This document shows, piece by piece, positions 62,850-64,000 of a DNA stretch of 64,000 nt; position 1 is the stretch's first letter, and every line of letters starts with the position of its first letter. This stretch comes from Pseudoalteromonas luteoviolacea S2607 (lineage in GTDB: Bacteria > Pseudomonadota > Gammaproteobacteria > Enterobacterales > Alteromonadaceae). The notes under the pieces are model-generated. The model worked only from the letters and a program-made list of their open reading frames with translations. It was not told where the DNA came from and did not search any database. Location of the stretch: contig NZ_AUXV01000015.1 in NCBI RefSeq assembly GCF_001625575.1, forward strand, positions 78,836 to 142,835, read 5' to 3'. The position numbers were made by a program, and so were the translations under genes.

Positions 62850-64000
62850 TTATTGTTGGACACAATACAATCTAGCATTGTTGTCACAGGTAAGAAACGT
62901 ACTATTTAGCCAAGTAAACGAACCCGTTCCGATAACACCAGCCGCAGCTGTGTTACTACCCGAGTACATATCTAACCCTGAAGAACTGTTAAAGTTGCTA
63001 CACGCACTCCAATTTAGGCGTTGTCCAAATCTGTTTGTATTTGTCCATACATGACCAGACACTGAGTTTCCATTTTCATCTAGATCAATTTCCCACTGAG
63101 GAATGCTCGATAACAAAGTACTGCCCGTAGCAACCGTACGACCATCAACACGCATATAGATATGTTCGTCTTTAATTACACTGGTTGCCAATGTCGAACT
63201 TGTTGATAAAAGCGCCTTGTATACACCTGACGGCATTGCATCACTTGAATCAGCTAACGATTGGCACTTTGCGTCCGCGCCCGATGTACCTCCTAAGTTA
63301 CCAGAATATACTTGGCTAGTCGCAAACACCGCTTTATTGTTTGTAGGTTGTGAGCCTTCAATTAAAAGCGTCCAATAACTTGCGTGTGTGTTTGGTCTGA
63401 CAAGTCCACCTGCCGGAACATCCTGTATCGCAACATATAAGTTACCATCAAAACTGAACCTTGCTACCTCGCCTTTGTTATATGCGTGCGCCGCGCTCCA
63501 AAGCAGCTTAGAGCTATTAAATTTTAAAGTGCTTTGTAAGGCTGTTTCAACAGCTGACTTATCAGCCTTGGTTGCCAATTGTGTGTTCAGTGTTGTGGTA
63601 TCGACTTTAGCATCAAGTGCAGTAAGTACGTCATTTTTGTTCGCTTTAAGTGCCAGCGCATTGTTCACTGCTGTTTGGTCTGCTTTCGCTGCAAGCTGCG
63701 CATTAACAGTTGTTGTATCTGCTTTGGCCGCTAACGCATTATTTACCGAATCTTGATTTGCCTTTGCAGCAAGCTGTGTATTAATCGTTGCTGTATCTGC
63801 TTTGGCTGCCAACGCAGTGTCCATCGCTGTTTGGTCTGCCTTTGCAGCAAGCTGTGTATTAATCGTTGCTGTATCTGCTTTGGCTGCCAACGCAGTGTCC
63901 ATCGCTGTTTGGTCTGCCTTTGTAGCAAGCTGCGTGTTAACCGTCGCCGTATCTGCTTTGGCTGCCAACGCGTTGTCTACCGATGTTTGGTCTGCCTTTG
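62850..64000 (-). CDS. Repeat-rich surface protein with DUF1554-like C-terminal domain, 5' end outside window
   Basis: The frame is open to the right edge (383 codons seen); the TTG at 63968 lies inside a repeat, so the protein continues. The visible N-terminal part is a string of 13-residue repeats (AAKADTATINTQL, AAKADQTAMDTAL), Ala/Asp/Lys/Thr-rich and helical, as in stalks that form trimeric coiled coils. After it come WSAAHAYNKGEVARFSFDGN and LYVAIQDVPAGGLVRP, like a chitin-binding CBM5/12 module. The C-terminal 165 residues (AVFATSQVYSGNLGGTSGAD, HVWTNTNRFGQR, WSACSNFNSSSGLDMYSGSN, ARLYCVQQ) match my memory of DUF1554, an endostatin/lectin-like domain common in Leptospira. It is a likely adhesin with a long stalk. 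Confidence 0.8.
   Translation of the reverse strand, partial: KADQTSVDNALAAKADTATVNTQLATKADQTAMDTALAAKADTATINTQLAAKADQTAMDTALAAKADTATINTQLAAKANQDSVNNALAAKADTTTVNAQLAAKADQTAVNNALALKANKNDVLTALDAKVDTTTLNTQLATKADKSAVETALQSTLKFNSSKLLWSAAHAYNKGEVARFSFDGNLYVAIQDVPAGGLVRPNTHASYWTLLIEGSQPTNNKAVFATSQVYSGNLGGTSGADAKCQSLADSSDAMPSGVYKALLSTSSTLATSVIKDEHIYMRVDGRTVATGSTLLSSIPQWEIDLDENGNSVSGHVWTNTNRFGQRLNWSACSNFNSSSGLDMYSGSNTAAAGVIGTGSFTWLNSTFLTCDNNARLYCVQQ
63763..63918. repeat. Perfect tandem 78-bp repeat within the surface protein gene
   Basis: 63763-63840 and 63841-63918 are identical over 78 bp, coding 26 residues (two 13-residue stalk units). The next copy (63919-63996) is a diverged version. The identity at silent sites points to a recent duplication. 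Confidence 0.9.

Noticed and set aside
63590..64000. Regularly spaced repeats resembling a CRISPR array
   Set aside because: They are in-frame 39/78-bp coding repeats of a surface protein; there are no unique spacers and no cas genes.
1..64000. tRNA, rRNA, prophage or intact insertion sequence
   Set aside because: I looked for them by eye on both strands and found no convincing candidate; a tRNA scan could still find one I missed.

Overview
The window is AT-rich, densely coded chromosomal DNA from a marine gammaproteobacterium. Pseudoalteromonas or a close relative fits best: many secreted or lipid-anchored proteins of unknown function, a TonB-dependent siderophore receptor behind a Vibrio-type Fur box, DbpA, an RND pump, and frequent GTG/TTG starts behind good Shine-Dalgarno sequences. 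The genus is inferred from gene style, not from a marker gene. I see no rRNA, tRNA, CRISPR array, intact insertion sequence or prophage.

Layout. 0-1.9 kb: the end of a DUF5329-like gene and a secreted beta-propeller protein whose upstream region is packed with TTGCAAA-type motifs. 1.9-12.3 kb: a two-module non-ribosomal peptide synthetase (docking domain, half condensation domain, A-T-C-A-T-reductase) and, upstream on the same strand, an FtsX-type ABC exporter (ATPase plus permease). This is the most biosynthetically interesting part of the window. 12.6-21.1 kb: small genes (VOC protein, secreted peptide, AraC regulator with DUF2255 protein and alpha/beta hydrolase, EEP lipoprotein, fatty acid hydroxylase, SPFH protein) and a small membrane protein with a decayed second copy nearby. 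21.4-24.3 kb: a secreted collagen-like/fibrinogen-like protein followed by about 1 kb without genes. 24.3-32 kb: NTF2-like protein, DinB protein, DbpA helicase, a response regulator divergent from a membrane-anchored coiled-coil protein, DUF2306 protein, and a LysR regulator divergent from an NAD(P)-binding protein.

32-45.5 kb: an RND efflux pair, a nucleotide pyrophosphatase-like enzyme, an S66 (LD-carboxypeptidase/MccF-like) peptidase, a very large surface lipoprotein, a LysE exporter and a Sel1-like membrane protein. 45.7-52.5 kb: an NTF2-like periplasmic protein, an Asp-box lipoprotein, a CPBP membrane protease, and a co-directional pair of secreted proteins. One of the pair joins an N-terminal region reminiscent of vitellogenin-type lipid-transfer proteins to HEAT-like helices. 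53-61.8 kb: an ABM-fold protein with a WYL regulator, a Fur-controlled TonB receptor, a PepSY membrane protein (probable ferric-siderophore step), a large DUF6351 hydrolase and a gamma-glutamylcyclotransferase-like protein. 62-64 kb: a lipoprotein and the 3' part of a repeat-rich surface protein with a DUF1554-like C-terminus, which runs off the right edge.

How they fit together: the NRPS and exporter could make and move a small reduced dipeptide. The 53-59 kb genes look like iron acquisition. Two modular surface proteins (21.4 and 62.9 kb) share one plan: a trimer-forming stalk followed by a lectin-like head. The NRPS lacks its docking partner in this window, so its pathway may be incomplete here.
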